Below are positions 16,016 through 24,899 of a stretch of 64,000 nt of DNA, one piece after another (the stretch's first letter is position 1; every line of letters starts with the position of its first letter). A program made the position numbers and the translations under genes. Source of the stretch: an uncultured Ruminococcus sp. Lineage in GTDB: Bacteria > Bacillota > Clostridia > Oscillospirales > Ruminococcaceae. The notes below the pieces were generated by a model. The model saw only the letters and a program-made list of their open reading frames with translations. It was not told the origin of the DNA and did no database searches. The stretch is taken from contig CAJTOG010000005.1 of NCBI GenBank assembly GCA_910577575.1, forward strand, positions 1-64,000, given 5' to 3'.

Positions 16016-17461
16016 TTATTTCAATACATTTAGTCTTTCAATATTTATATCTTCCGTCCCTGTCATCTGACAACCCTTTTCTTTGGCATACCTGATATAG
16101 TCTATTATATCCTGAGTGATAAGTTCGCCAGGGGCAAGAATCGGGATTCCGGGCGGATAACACATAACAAACTCCGTGCATACCCTGCCGACTGCTTCGT
16201 CAAGAGAAAGTGAAATTTTATCTGCATAAAATGCACGTCTAGGAGTTTCTGCAACTATCGGAGAAATATATTCCTGTGTAAGCATATCGGCACCGGATTT
16301 TCCGAAACGTCTTTTAATTTCTGACATCGCACTTATAAGCCTTTCAATATCACGCTTTCTGTCGCCTACCGAAAGATATGCAAGGATATTGCCTATATCA
16401 CCAAATTCAATCTGTATGTCATATTCATCACGGAGCAAATCATATACTTCAATTCCGGCAAGACCTATCGGAAGAGTATATATACTAAGTTTTGAAACAT
16501 CAAAGTCATAAATGCTGTCACCGTTGATTAATTCTTTTGAATATGCATAATATCCACCTATTGAATTTATTTCAGAGCGTGCATATTCAGCCATTTCAAC
16601 AGTCTGTGCAAATATTTCACGTCCGCTCAGTGCAAGTCTTTTACGTGAAATATCAAGGCTTGACAAAAGAAGATAAGATGCACTTGTTGTTTGCGTCAGA
16701 TTCACCACCTGACGCATATAGTCTGAATTTATATTCTTTCCCATAAGCAGAAACGAACTCTGTGTAAGGCTTCCGCCGGATTTGTGCATACTTACCGAAG
16801 CTATATCTGCCCCTGCGTCCATAGCTGTTATCGGGAATTTTTCACCAAAATAAAAATGTGTTCCGTGTGCCTCATCAACAAGAACAAGCATATCATGTTC
16901 ATGTGCAAGCTCCGTAATTTTTTTCAGGTCTGAACATATACCATAATAAGTCGGATTATTTACCATAATCGCTTTAGCCTGCGGATTTTCCTTTATAGCC
17001 TGTTCAACCTGCTCAACCGACATTCCGAGGGCTATGCCAAGCTGTTTATTAACGTCAGGATTAACATATACGGGTATAGCTCCGGTAAGAATAAGGGCAT
17101 TTATTGCACTTCTGTGGACATTTCTCGGCATTATTATTTTATCTCCGCTTTTACAGGCATACATAATCATGCTCTGCACTGCCGATGTAGTGCCGCCAAC
17201 CATAAAAAAAGCATTTGCAGCTCTGAATGCTTCCGCCGCAAGATATTCCGCATCTCTGATTACTGATACAGGATGGCAGAGATTATCCAGAGGCTTCATA
17301 GAGTTTACATCAACATTCATGCAGTCCTCGCCTAAGAACTCTGTAAGTTCCATATTGCCGCGTCCACGCTTGTGTCCAGGTACATCGAACGGAACTACTC
17401 TCATGCGTCTGAAACGACGCAGAGCTTCATAAATCGGGGCATCAATCTGAGAAAGAGACAT
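16016..17461 (-). CDS. speA: Arginine/lysine/ornithine decarboxylase, fold type I PLP enzyme
   Basis: Clostridial and Bacillus-type short Orn/Lys/Arg decarboxylase, here most likely arginine decarboxylase because agmatinase is in the same operon. 481 residues. Landmarks: VPFDVPGHKRGRG near the N terminus, FMVGGTTSAVQSMI, VNNPTYYGICSDL, VDEAHGTHFYFG, and the PLP lysine in SVSMHKSGGSLTQSS. A C-terminal segment has CYPPGIPILAPGE. The start at 17461 overlaps the end of speD by 20 nt; AAGGA lies 12 nt upstream. A longer start at 17473 or 17494 cannot be excluded. Confidence 0.92.
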   Translation of the reverse strand: MSLSQIDAPIYEALRRFRRMRVVPFDVPGHKRGRGNMELTEFLGEDCMNVDVNSMKPLDNLCHPVSVIRDAEYLAAEAFRAANAFFMVGGTTSAVQSMIMYACKSGDKIIMPRNVHRSAINALILTGAIPVYVNPDVNKQLGIALGMSVEQVEQAIKENPQAKAIMVNNPTYYGICSDLKKITELAHEHDMLVLVDEAHGTHFYFGEKFPITAMDAGADIASVSMHKSGGSLTQSSFLLMGKNINSDYMRQVVNLTQTTSASYLLLSSLDISRKRLALSGREIFAQTVEMAEYARSEINSIGGYYAYSKELINGDSIYDFDVSKLSIYTLPIGLAGIEVYDLLRDEYDIQIEFGDIGNILAYLSVGDRKRDIERLISAMSEIKRRFGKSGADMLTQEYISPIVAETPRRAFYADKISLSLDEAVGRVCTEFVMCYPPGIPILAPGELITQDIIDYIRYAKEKGCQMTGTEDINIERLNVLK

Positions 17462-18224
17462 TTCCAAACACATTCCTTCCACTGAATATTTCAATCATTT
17501 CCCTTCTTAAAGCATTTGATATATCAAGTCTGCTTCTTGGAGAAAGTTCACGGACATCTGTATTAAAAAGATAATTCTGCAATTCAATTTCCTTTATTAA
17601 CATTTTTGTATGAAACATATTTGCCTGATATACATTTACATCAATAACATCATATTTATCAAGGGTTGCTTCATCTATATAATTCTGAATCGACGTAATA
17701 TCATGGTCTATGAAAATTTTTTCTCCGTCCAGATTTCTTGTAAAGCCACGCACCCTGTAATCCATAGTGATAATATCCGAGTCGAAACTTCCAATCAGAT
17801 AATCAAGAGCAGTAAGCGGAGTTATCTTGCCACAGGTAGCAACATCTATATCAACACGGAAAGTTGCTATATTTGTATCCGGATGATATTCAGGATAGGT
17901 ATGAACAGTTACATGACTTTTATCAAGATGGGCAACAGTTTCACTTCCGCCTGCCGGAATCATAGTATCATCAGCAATTAGAAAAGTTGCAGAAGCACCT
18001 TGTGGGTCGTAATCCTGTCGGGAAATACTCAGCACCTGTGCCCCAATCATATTTGTAAGATGAGTCATGATATCAGTGATACGCTCAGAATTGTAAACCT
18101 CATCAACATAGGCGATATAATCCAATTGAGCTTTAGGGGTTCTTGCATAGCAGACATCGTAAATATTAAAGCTCAGGGATTTTGTCAGGTTATTAAATCC
18201 ATAAAGCTTAAGCTTATTTTCCAT
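17442..18224 (-). CDS. speD: S-adenosylmethionine decarboxylase proenzyme (E. coli type)
   Basis: Provides decarboxylated SAM for SpeE. 260 residues from ATG 18224 (GAGG 8 nt upstream). The length and sequence match the E. coli-type proenzyme, not the short Thermotoga/Bacillus type. The self-cleavage region is VAHLDKSHVTVHTYPEYHP: the Ser of the LDKSH motif becomes the pyruvoyl group. First gene of the polyamine operon. It is preceded by a roughly 108-nt leader with a terminator-like hairpin, so expression may be attenuated. Confidence 0.94.
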   Translation of the reverse strand: MENKLKLYGFNNLTKSLSFNIYDVCYARTPKAQLDYIAYVDEVYNSERITDIMTHLTNMIGAQVLSISRQDYDPQGASATFLIADDTMIPAGGSETVAHLDKSHVTVHTYPEYHPDTNIATFRVDIDVATCGKITPLTALDYLIGSFDSDIITMDYRVRGFTRNLDGEKIFIDHDITSIQNYIDEATLDKYDVIDVNVYQANMFHTKMLIKEIELQNYLFNTDVRELSPRSRLDISNALRREMIEIFSGRNVFGNVSFSD

Positions 18225-18248
18225 AATATACACCTCATGTTTAAAATC

Positions 18249-18286
18249 AAAAAAACACGCACAGACTTAATCAGCCCATACGTGCG
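18249..18286 (-). promoter_or_regulatory. Terminator-like hairpin in the speD leader (possible attenuator)
   Basis: On the minus strand, CGCAC (18286-18282) pairs with GTGCG (18262-18258), with an inner GGCT/AGTC stem. TG and seven T residues follow, ending 25 nt before speD. A 9-codon reading frame (18296-18267, MHSPHVWAD then TAA) ends inside the hairpin. Confidence 0.5.
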
Positions 18287-18338
18287 GTGAATGCATAGCA
18301 ACAGTGCTGAAACCGAAGCTTCTTTTGCAATTTAATTT

Positions 18339-18367
18339 ATTTTATCATAAATTTACTGATTTGTCAA
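18339..18367 (-). promoter_or_regulatory. Promoter of the polyamine operon
   Basis: The minus strand reads TTGACA (18362-18367), a 17-nt spacer and TAAAAT (18339-18344). The transcript would start near 18332, giving a leader of about 108 nt before speD. Confidence 0.72.
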
Positions 18368-18400
18368 TAGTTAAACACAAAATTTTATTTATTTTCATGC

Positions 18401-18436
18401 AAAAAACCCTGCATTCACATAATACTGAATGCAGGG
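18401..18436 (-). terminator. Intrinsic terminator after tRNA-Arg
   Basis: An 11-bp stem TGAATGCAGGG/CCCTGCATTCA (18426-18436 with 18407-18417), followed on the minus strand by six T residues. Confidence 0.85.
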
Positions 18437-18445
18437 ACTTCATGG

Positions 18446-18519
18446 CGTGCCTGGAGGGATTCGAACCCCCGACCTACTGGTTCGTAGCCAGTCACTCTAT
18501 CCAGCTGAGCTACAAGCAC
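18446..18519 (-). tRNA. tRNA-Arg (anticodon ACG)
   Basis: 74 nt on the minus strand. Acceptor GTGCTTG pairs with CAGGCAC, the D arm has GCTCAGCTGGATAGAGT, the anticodon loop CTACGAA gives ACG, and the T arm contains GGTTCGAATCC. CCA is not encoded. Confidence 0.95.
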
Positions 18520-18653
18520 ATCGTTTCAACAATATATATTATATATCATTTTTTGTAAAAAGTCAAGCTTTTTTTTGTATTTTGTATGATTTTCCAATTT
18601 TGTCAAAAATAAATGAATATTTTTGTAAATTACAACAATTTCATAAAATTCTA

Positions 18654-18682
18654 TTGACAAATCTGGATTTATATGATATAAT
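18654..18682 (+). promoter_or_regulatory. Promoter of tRNA-Lys
   Basis: TTGACA (18654-18659), a 17-nt spacer and TATAAT (18677-18682), 12 nt before the mature 5' end of the tRNA. Confidence 0.85.
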
Positions 18683-18694
18683 AATTAACGTTGT

Positions 18695-18770
18695 GAGACA
18701 TTAGCTCAGCCGGTAGAGCATACGCCTTTTAAGCGTAGGGTCGAGGGTTCAAATCCCTCATGTCTCACCA
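18695..18770 (+). tRNA. tRNA-Lys (anticodon TTT)
   Basis: Acceptor GAGACAT pairs with ATGTCTC, the D arm reads GCTCAGCCGGTAGAGC, the anticodon loop CTTTTAA gives TTT, and the T arm contains GGTTCAAATCC. Discriminator A and an encoded CCA are present, unlike the two other tRNAs here. Confidence 0.95.
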
Positions 18771-18796
18771 TTTTTTATTTTTTCAAAAAATCAAAA

Positions 18797-18834
18797 ACAA
18801 AAGACTGTCTGATAAAAGGCAGTCTTTTGTTTTT
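18797..18834 (+). terminator. Terminator between tRNA-Lys and glgA (convergent)
   Basis: Stem AAAAGACTG-x-CT with AGGCAGTCTTTT (18799-18810 with 18817-18828), followed by T residues on the plus strand. A-rich flank on the other side allows it to serve glgA too. Confidence 0.82.
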
Positions 18835-20253
18835 TTATTCATTAATCAATTCTTTAAAAATCTTGATATAGTCATCTGCTGAATTATTCCAGCCAAAATC
18901 GCAGCTCATGGACCTGACAATAAGTTCATTCCAGCGGGGTTTATTGTAATAATCCCGTTTTGCACGATATACAGCATTAAGCATATCGTCAGCATCATAT
19001 GTTTTAAAAGTAAAACCGTTGCCGTATTCTCCTCCGTTATCCCTCACCGTGTCACGCAGACCACCTGTTTCATGTACAATCGGCGGAGTACCATATCTCA
19101 TGGAAATCATCTGTGCAAGTCCGCAGGGTTCTGTCTGTGAAGGCATAAGAAACATATCTGCACCGGCATAAATCTTATGAGAAAGTTCCGGGAAAAAACC
19201 AGTAGTCATAGATACTCTTTCGGGATAACGTTTAGCCATTTCAAAAAAGAAATCCTCATAAATTTTTTCACCGCTTCCAAGTATGGCAAACTTCATACCG
19301 TTTCTTATTATTTCTTCAAAAACACTTCGTATAAGTTCAATTCCCTTATGTTTTACAAGTCTTGAAACAATGCCGATAACAGGTGCATTATCAGCATCAA
19401 AGCCAAGTTCGTTCAATAACCCATTCCTGCATTTCATCTTTCCTGAAATATCATCTTTTGAATAATGCCAGTCTATAAACTCATCTTTTTCAGGATTATA
19501 AAAATCCATGTCAATTCCGTTCAGAATACCTTTCAGTTTATGCTGTTTTGTGATAAGTATCCTGTCAAGACCATATGCATACCATGGGTCAAGAATTTCA
19601 TTGGCATAGCTTGGCGAAACGGTAATAATTCTGTCAGCCGTTTCTATGGCACCTTTCATAAGGTTTATATATCCGTCGTATTCAACAAGCCCGGAATGAT
19701 ATGAAGGAATCCCCATAAGTTCATTAAGTACTTCAATGCCATATCTTCCCTGATATTCAATATTATGAATTGTAAAAACAGTTCTGATATTACTATAACC
19801 CTGCTGATATTTATAATAAACCTGATAATAAACAGGTATTAGAGCAGTCTGCCAGTCATTGCAGCTTATAACATCAGGCTTAAAATCTATGTGCCTGAGC
19901 ATTTCGAGAACTGCTCTGCTGAAAAATACAAAGCGTTCACAATCGTCATAAAATCCATAAAGACCGTCTCTGTTGAAATAGTATTCATTATCAATAAAGA
20001 AATATGTAACGCCATTTTTTTCAGCAGTATATATTCCGCAGTACTGTTTTCGCCATGAAACATCAACAGTTATATTTGTCAAAAAATTCATATATTTACG
20101 GAGTTCAGGATTAATATCTTTATAAAGTGGAATGACAACAGCACAATTATTTCCTTTTTCGCTTATTACTTTTGGCAGTGTACCGGCAACATCAGCAAGA
20201 CCACCGGAGGCTGCATATGGCACAGCCTCACTGGCAGCAAAAAGTATATTCAT
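18835..20253 (-). CDS. glgA: Glycogen synthase (GT5)
   Basis: Adds ADP-glucose to alpha-1,4-glucan. 472 residues from ATG 20253 (the longer frame would start at TTG). The N terminus reads MNILFAASEAVPYAASGGLAD, where the family's usual lysine in the KxGGL motif is replaced by serine (S-GGLAD). Further motifs: VFTIHNIEYQG, ITVSPSYANEI, LNGIDMDFYNP, and the C-terminal SQTEPCGLAQMISMRYGTPP. AAGG lies upstream. Last gene of the glgB-glgC-glgD-glgA operon. Confidence 0.95.
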   Translation of the reverse strand: MNILFAASEAVPYAASGGLADVAGTLPKVISEKGNNCAVVIPLYKDINPELRKYMNFLTNITVDVSWRKQYCGIYTAEKNGVTYFFIDNEYYFNRDGLYGFYDDCERFVFFSRAVLEMLRHIDFKPDVISCNDWQTALIPVYYQVYYKYQQGYSNIRTVFTIHNIEYQGRYGIEVLNELMGIPSYHSGLVEYDGYINLMKGAIETADRIITVSPSYANEILDPWYAYGLDRILITKQHKLKGILNGIDMDFYNPEKDEFIDWHYSKDDISGKMKCRNGLLNELGFDADNAPVIGIVSRLVKHKGIELIRSVFEEIIRNGMKFAILGSGEKIYEDFFFEMAKRYPERVSMTTGFFPELSHKIYAGADMFLMPSQTEPCGLAQMISMRYGTPPIVHETGGLRDTVRDNGGEYGNGFTFKTYDADDMLNAVYRAKRDYYNKPRWNELIVRSMSCDFGWNNSADDYIKIFKELINE

Positions 20254-20278
20254 AAAATCGCTACCTTTCGTCAAGTGG

Positions 20279-21403
20279 TCATATTTTGCTGTTTTTATCT
20301 ACATAAAACGGACAATTTTTTGTACCTGTCAGTACTCCTTCATCACTTACTTCAACATTCTTATCCATAATCACTGAAGATATACTGCAATTGTTTCCGA
20401 TTTTAGTACCCTGCATAATAATGGAATCCTTAACAACCGTATCCTTACCGATTTTAACGCCTCTGAATATAATTGAATTTTCAACAGTACCCTCAACGAT
20501 ACAGCCATCAGCAATAAGTGAATTCTTGATATTTGATTCAAGACCATAAAGTGCAGGGGCATTGTCGCCTACCTTCGTGAATACAGGCATATTTTTCTTA
20601 AAGAGAGAATTTCTTGTTTCAGTATCAAGAAGCATCATATTTGCATGATAATAATTATCCTTGCTGTCTATACGCACAAAGAAATCCTTATGCTCATAAC
20701 CCATAATTTTATATTCACTGTTCTTATTTTGAAGAATTTCTCTTGTAAAGCTGTAAAGATTTCTGCTTGATGCATCAAAAACAATTTTCCTTAAGAAGTC
20801 CTTATTTATAATAAGCATATCAAGCCACTGATTGCATTCTCCTGAAATCTGCGGAGCAACAAGAACATCATTGATAGTATTATCGTCTCCGAATTCAAGA
20901 ATTGTTGAACATTTGTCCTTTTCGCAGTCATAATGGCTTTTTTTGTAGATAAGGGTAATATCAGCTCCCGTTTCCTGATGCTGACGAAGTACAGGATTGA
21001 AGTCGATAGTAGTAACAACATCACAGTTTGAAAGAATTACATACTGAGCCTTTGAATGCTCAACAAATCCCCACATATTGCTGAGTGCGTCAAGCCTACC
21101 CTTATAAATTCCGCCTGTCTGACTGTAAGGCGGAAGAAGATGCATACCGCCTTTTTTACGTGCCAAATCCCAGTCTCTTCCTGAACCGAGATGGTCAAGA
21201 AGTGAACCATAGTTTGATTTGGTAATTACACCTACTTCAGTAATACCCGAATTAACGAAATTTGAAAGCGGAAAATCAATAAGCCTGTAACGACCGCCGA
21301 AAGGAATTGACCCCATTGTTCTCTGTTTTGTAAGCTCGCTGACATATGAGTCATGCATACTTGCAAAAATCAGACCTAATACATTATAATTAACACTGCT
21401 CAT
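20279..21403 (-). CDS. glgD: Glucose-1-phosphate adenylyltransferase, GlgD subunit
   Basis: 374 residues. Homologous to GlgC throughout (FGGRYRLIDFPLSNFVNSG, LLPPYSQTGGIYKGRLDAL), but the nucleotide-binding loop GGxGSRL is replaced by ASMHDSYVSELT, as in Firmicutes GlgD. GlgD by itself is poorly active and forms a heterotetramer with GlgC, raising its activity. The C-terminal part holds left-handed beta-helix hexapeptides (GTKIGNNCSISSVIMD). AGGAGG precedes the ATG; 15 nt downstream of glgC. Confidence 0.95.
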   Translation of the reverse strand: MSSVNYNVLGLIFASMHDSYVSELTKQRTMGSIPFGGRYRLIDFPLSNFVNSGITEVGVITKSNYGSLLDHLGSGRDWDLARKKGGMHLLPPYSQTGGIYKGRLDALSNMWGFVEHSKAQYVILSNCDVVTTIDFNPVLRQHQETGADITLIYKKSHYDCEKDKCSTILEFGDDNTINDVLVAPQISGECNQWLDMLIINKDFLRKIVFDASSRNLYSFTREILQNKNSEYKIMGYEHKDFFVRIDSKDNYYHANMMLLDTETRNSLFKKNMPVFTKVGDNAPALYGLESNIKNSLIADGCIVEGTVENSIIFRGVKIGKDTVVKDSIIMQGTKIGNNCSISSVIMDKNVEVSDEGVLTGTKNCPFYVDKNSKI

Positions 21404-21418
21404 ATTTGTGATACCTCC

Positions 21419-22645
21419 TCAGATATTTTCCCCGATAATCTGTTTAGGCTCAACAGACTTACCGCCTGATACTGTTACATTATGACCGACAACCGCAATG
21501 CCCCAGTCATCTCTGTTTTCAACCTGTTCAGGACTCTTTCCTATATGCACACCGCCCTCAATAACACAGTCGCTTCCTACAATTGAATATTCAACAACTG
21601 CACCTGATTTTATAACAGTACCCGGCATAACAATACTGTAATCCACTGTTGCGCCTTCCTCAACCGTAACACCGTCAAACAGAATTGAAAAATCAACAGA
21701 ACCATCAACAGAACTTCCCTCTGCAATCATGGAATTTTCAACCCGTGCATTGCTGCCTATATACTGTGGCGGCATATAATTGCTTCTTGAATAGATTTTC
21801 CAGCTTGGGTCATATAAATCAAGTGGAACACTCGGACTGAGCAAATCCATATTAGCTTCCCAGAGAGAATCAAGAGTACCGACATCCTTCCAGTATCCTT
21901 CAAATTCGTAAGCAAAAAGTCTCTGCTTATCACGAAGCATAGAAGTAATAATATCTTTTCCGAAATCCTTAGACCATTTTTCTCCTCTATCACGCTTTGC
22001 ATTTGCATCATTTTCATTTTCGATAAGATACTTTTCAAGTTTTTTCCAACTGAATACATAAATACCCATTGATGCAAGCGTTGACTTCGGTTCTTTCGGT
22101 TTTTCAACAAAATCAATAACTTTATTCTGCTCGTCGCAAATCATTATACCGAAACGTGAAGCCTCAGCAAGCGGAACATCAATAACCGAAATTGTACAGT
22201 CTGCATCATTTGCAATGTGGAAATCGACCATTTTTGAATAGTCCATTTTATAGATATGGTCACCGCCGAGAACAACTACATATTCAGGGTCATAACGTCT
22301 GATGAAATTCATATTTTGATAGATGGCATTTGCAGTACCCTCGTACCATGAAGCTCCTGCCTGTGATTCATAAGGCGGAAGGACGTGAACACCGCCGTTC
22401 ATTTTATCCAAATCCCACGGCTGACCGTTTCCTATATATTCATTAAGAACAAGCGGCTGATACTGTGTAAGCACACCAACTGTATCAATTCCGGAATTGG
22501 TACAGTTTGAAAGCGGAAAATCAATAAGACGATACTTACCGCCATAAGGAACAGCAGGTTTTGCTACATTTTTAGTAAGAGCATAGAGTCTGCTTCCCTG
22601 ACCGCCGGCAAGCAGCATTGCTACAACGTTTTTCTTAGTGTACAT
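21419..22645 (-). CDS. glgC: Glucose-1-phosphate adenylyltransferase, GlgC subunit
   Basis: Makes ADP-glucose from ATP and glucose-1-phosphate, the committed step of glycogen synthesis. 408 residues. The intact catalytic loop AMLLAGGQGSRLYALT is followed by KPAVPYGGKYRLIDFPLSNC, then VVVLGGDHIYKMDY, FVEKPKEPKST and YWKDVGTLDSLWEANMDL. The C-terminal beta-helix domain is complete. CAGGAGG precedes the ATG. Operon partner of glgD. Confidence 0.96.
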   Translation of the reverse strand: MYTKKNVVAMLLAGGQGSRLYALTKNVAKPAVPYGGKYRLIDFPLSNCTNSGIDTVGVLTQYQPLVLNEYIGNGQPWDLDKMNGGVHVLPPYESQAGASWYEGTANAIYQNMNFIRRYDPEYVVVLGGDHIYKMDYSKMVDFHIANDADCTISVIDVPLAEASRFGIMICDEQNKVIDFVEKPKEPKSTLASMGIYVFSWKKLEKYLIENENDANAKRDRGEKWSKDFGKDIITSMLRDKQRLFAYEFEGYWKDVGTLDSLWEANMDLLSPSVPLDLYDPSWKIYSRSNYMPPQYIGSNARVENSMIAEGSSVDGSVDFSILFDGVTVEEGATVDYSIVMPGTVIKSGAVVEYSIVGSDCVIEGGVHIGKSPEQVENRDDWGIAVVGHNVTVSGGKSVEPKQIIGENI

Positions 22646-22679
22646 AAATATTCCTCCTGATATTTAGTTAAATCTAATT

Positions 22680-24668
22680 TTATTCTTCAACAGAGTTTTT
22701 CTTTTTTCTTATTGTAGTTCTGGTTTTTTTTACTGAATTTTCAGCAGCATCTTCTAATTTTTCATTCTTTTTCTTAGAAACATTTATTTTGAGATACATA
22801 ACAGAAAGCGGAGCAATAGTCATTGAAATACTATTTTCAAATCCATGCATCGGTTCTTTTTCTGACTTATAAGACTTTGCGGAAGCTCCTTTCCCTCCAA
22901 ATTCCGGTGCATCAGTATTGAATACAACTTTGTATGTTCCTTTTTTGGGAATTCCGATACGGTAATTTTCACGCTGTACGGGAACAAAATTGCATACAGC
23001 AATAATTTCATCGCCGTTATCGTCAATACGTCTGAAAGCTATAACACTCTGCTTGTTATCATCATTTGAAATCCAGCTGAAACCACTCCACGAATCATCG
23101 TTCTGCCATAACGGTGAATTTTCAGAATAGAATTTATTAAGCTTTTCAGAAAATTTAAGCATAGTTACGTGTTCTTCAATTTCAAGCAATCCCCAGTCAA
23201 GCTGAGTCTGATAATTCCATTCATTCTTCTGTGCAAATTCCTGTCCCATAAAAAGAAGCTTTTTCCCCGGATGAGCCATCATATAAGCAAGAAAAGCACG
23301 GTATGAAGAAAATTTATCACCTTCCAAACCAGGCATCTTGTTAATCATGGAACATTTTCCGTAAACTACTTCATCATGAGAAATAGGCAGGATATAGTTC
23401 TCTGAAAAAGCATAAAAGAAAGAGAAAGTCAGCTTGTCATGATTGAATGAACGATAAATAGGGTCAAGGGACATATAACTGAGCATATCGTTCATCCAAC
23501 CCATATTCCACTTGAAATTAAAGCCCAGACCTCCGATATTGGTAGGTTTGGTAACCAAAGGCCATGCAGTTGATTCCTCTGCAATCATGAGTGCATAAGG
23601 ATGTTTTGAAAATATAGCTTCATTGAGTCTTTTAAGAAATTCAACAGCTTCAAGATTTTCATTTCCTCCGTTGATGTTTGCAACCCATTCGCCGTCACGC
23701 CTGTCATAATCAAGATAAAGCATAGAAGCCACAGCATCAACCCTGAGACCGTCAACGTGCATTTCAGTAAACCAATAATTTGCACTTGAAATAAGGAAAG
23801 AACATACTTCAGCTTTACCATAGTCAAAAACATGAGTACCCCATGCTTTATGTTCCTTCTTGCGATTATCTGTATATTCATAACAGCAAGTACCGTCAAA
23901 TTCATACAAACCGGAAGCATCCTTTGGAAAATGAGCAGGAACCCAGTCAAGAATAACGCCTATTCCTGCTTCGTGGAGCATATCAACCATACGCCGGAAA
24001 TCGTCCGGAGTTCCATAACGTGAAGTCGGTGCGAAATATCCCGTCACCTGATAACCCCATGAACCGTCATACGGAAACTCTGTAAGCGGCATGAATTCAA
24101 TATGTGTATATGACATCTTTTTAAGATAAGGAATTATTTCTCTTGCAAAATTTATGTAAGAAATAAAAACATTTTCTTCACCGCTATTTTTCCATGAATT
24201 GAGGTGAACTTCGTAAACATTTACAGGACTTTTATAAATTGTCCTGTTTTTCTTTGATTCAAACCACTCAGCATCATTCCACTCATAACTGCTTTCATAA
24301 ATTTTTGAAGCAGTACCGGGACGTGTTTCAAAATGCGGAGCATACGGGTCTGATTTGTTAAAAATTCTTCCATCCTTTGACTCGATACTGTATTTATAGA
24401 TATCGAACTGTTCAAGCTTTGAAATTTCTGTTTCCCATATACCATCTGAAATCAGTTTCATAGGATTCTTTTCACGTTTCCACTCGTTGAAATCTCCTAC
24501 AACCGAAACGCTTACGGCATTAGGAGCCCATACTCTGAAAGTAAAAACCTTACTTCTTCCTTTTTTTCTTGAATGTACACCAAAGAATTTCCATGCTTCA
24601 TAATTTTTACCCTGATAGAAAAGGTAAAGCGGAAAATCATTGGGATTATTATTTTTATCGACTGACAT
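22680..24668 (-). CDS. glgB: 1,4-alpha-glucan branching enzyme (GH13)
   Basis: Introduces alpha-1,6 branches in glycogen. 662 residues. An N-terminal CBM48 domain (about 40-130; VWAPNAVSVSVVGDFNEW) is followed by the GH13 barrel: GVILDWVPAHFPKD, nucleophile Asp in VDGLRVDAVASML, acid/base Glu in ALMIAEESTAWP and transition-state Asp in LPISHDEVVYGK. The C-terminal beta domain is followed by a short Lys-rich tail (SKKKNEKLED...RKKKNSVEE) beyond the usual end of the family. First gene of the glycogen operon; promoter at 24693-24721. Confidence 0.96.
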   Translation of the reverse strand: MSVDKNNNPNDFPLYLFYQGKNYEAWKFFGVHSRKKGRSKVFTFRVWAPNAVSVSVVGDFNEWKREKNPMKLISDGIWETEISKLEQFDIYKYSIESKDGRIFNKSDPYAPHFETRPGTASKIYESSYEWNDAEWFESKKNRTIYKSPVNVYEVHLNSWKNSGEENVFISYINFAREIIPYLKKMSYTHIEFMPLTEFPYDGSWGYQVTGYFAPTSRYGTPDDFRRMVDMLHEAGIGVILDWVPAHFPKDASGLYEFDGTCCYEYTDNRKKEHKAWGTHVFDYGKAEVCSFLISSANYWFTEMHVDGLRVDAVASMLYLDYDRRDGEWVANINGGNENLEAVEFLKRLNEAIFSKHPYALMIAEESTAWPLVTKPTNIGGLGFNFKWNMGWMNDMLSYMSLDPIYRSFNHDKLTFSFFYAFSENYILPISHDEVVYGKCSMINKMPGLEGDKFSSYRAFLAYMMAHPGKKLLFMGQEFAQKNEWNYQTQLDWGLLEIEEHVTMLKFSEKLNKFYSENSPLWQNDDSWSGFSWISNDDNKQSVIAFRRIDDNGDEIIAVCNFVPVQRENYRIGIPKKGTYKVVFNTDAPEFGGKGASAKSYKSEKEPMHGFENSISMTIAPLSVMYLKINVSKKKNEKLEDAAENSVKKTRTTIRKKKNSVEE

Positions 24669-24692
24669 AATACAGCCCCCTTTGCTATATAT

Positions 24693-24721
24693 ATTGTAGC
24701 AGAAATTGGAAAATTATTCAA
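24693..24721 (-). promoter_or_regulatory. Promoter of the glycogen operon
   Basis: The minus strand reads TTGAAT (24716-24721), a 17-nt spacer and TACAAT (24693-24698), 25-30 nt before the glgB start. Confidence 0.68.
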
Positions 24722-24899
24722 GTATTTCTGCAAATATGTACAAAATTTCAGACAAAGCTATAAATATTACCGACTTTTTTTATGCAACTTGCCAAAGGCC
24801 TTTATCGGAGTATAAATAAATCATTATCTATTTGTACTTACAAACAATGTTTTTAAGTTAAATTCAGTAATCATTTTTACAATTGTTCATATGTTGTTT

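Noticed and set aside
18304..18704. Plus-strand frames of 84 and 91 codons near the tRNAs
   Set aside because: They run antisense through tRNA-Arg and its terminator; no plausible start signals.
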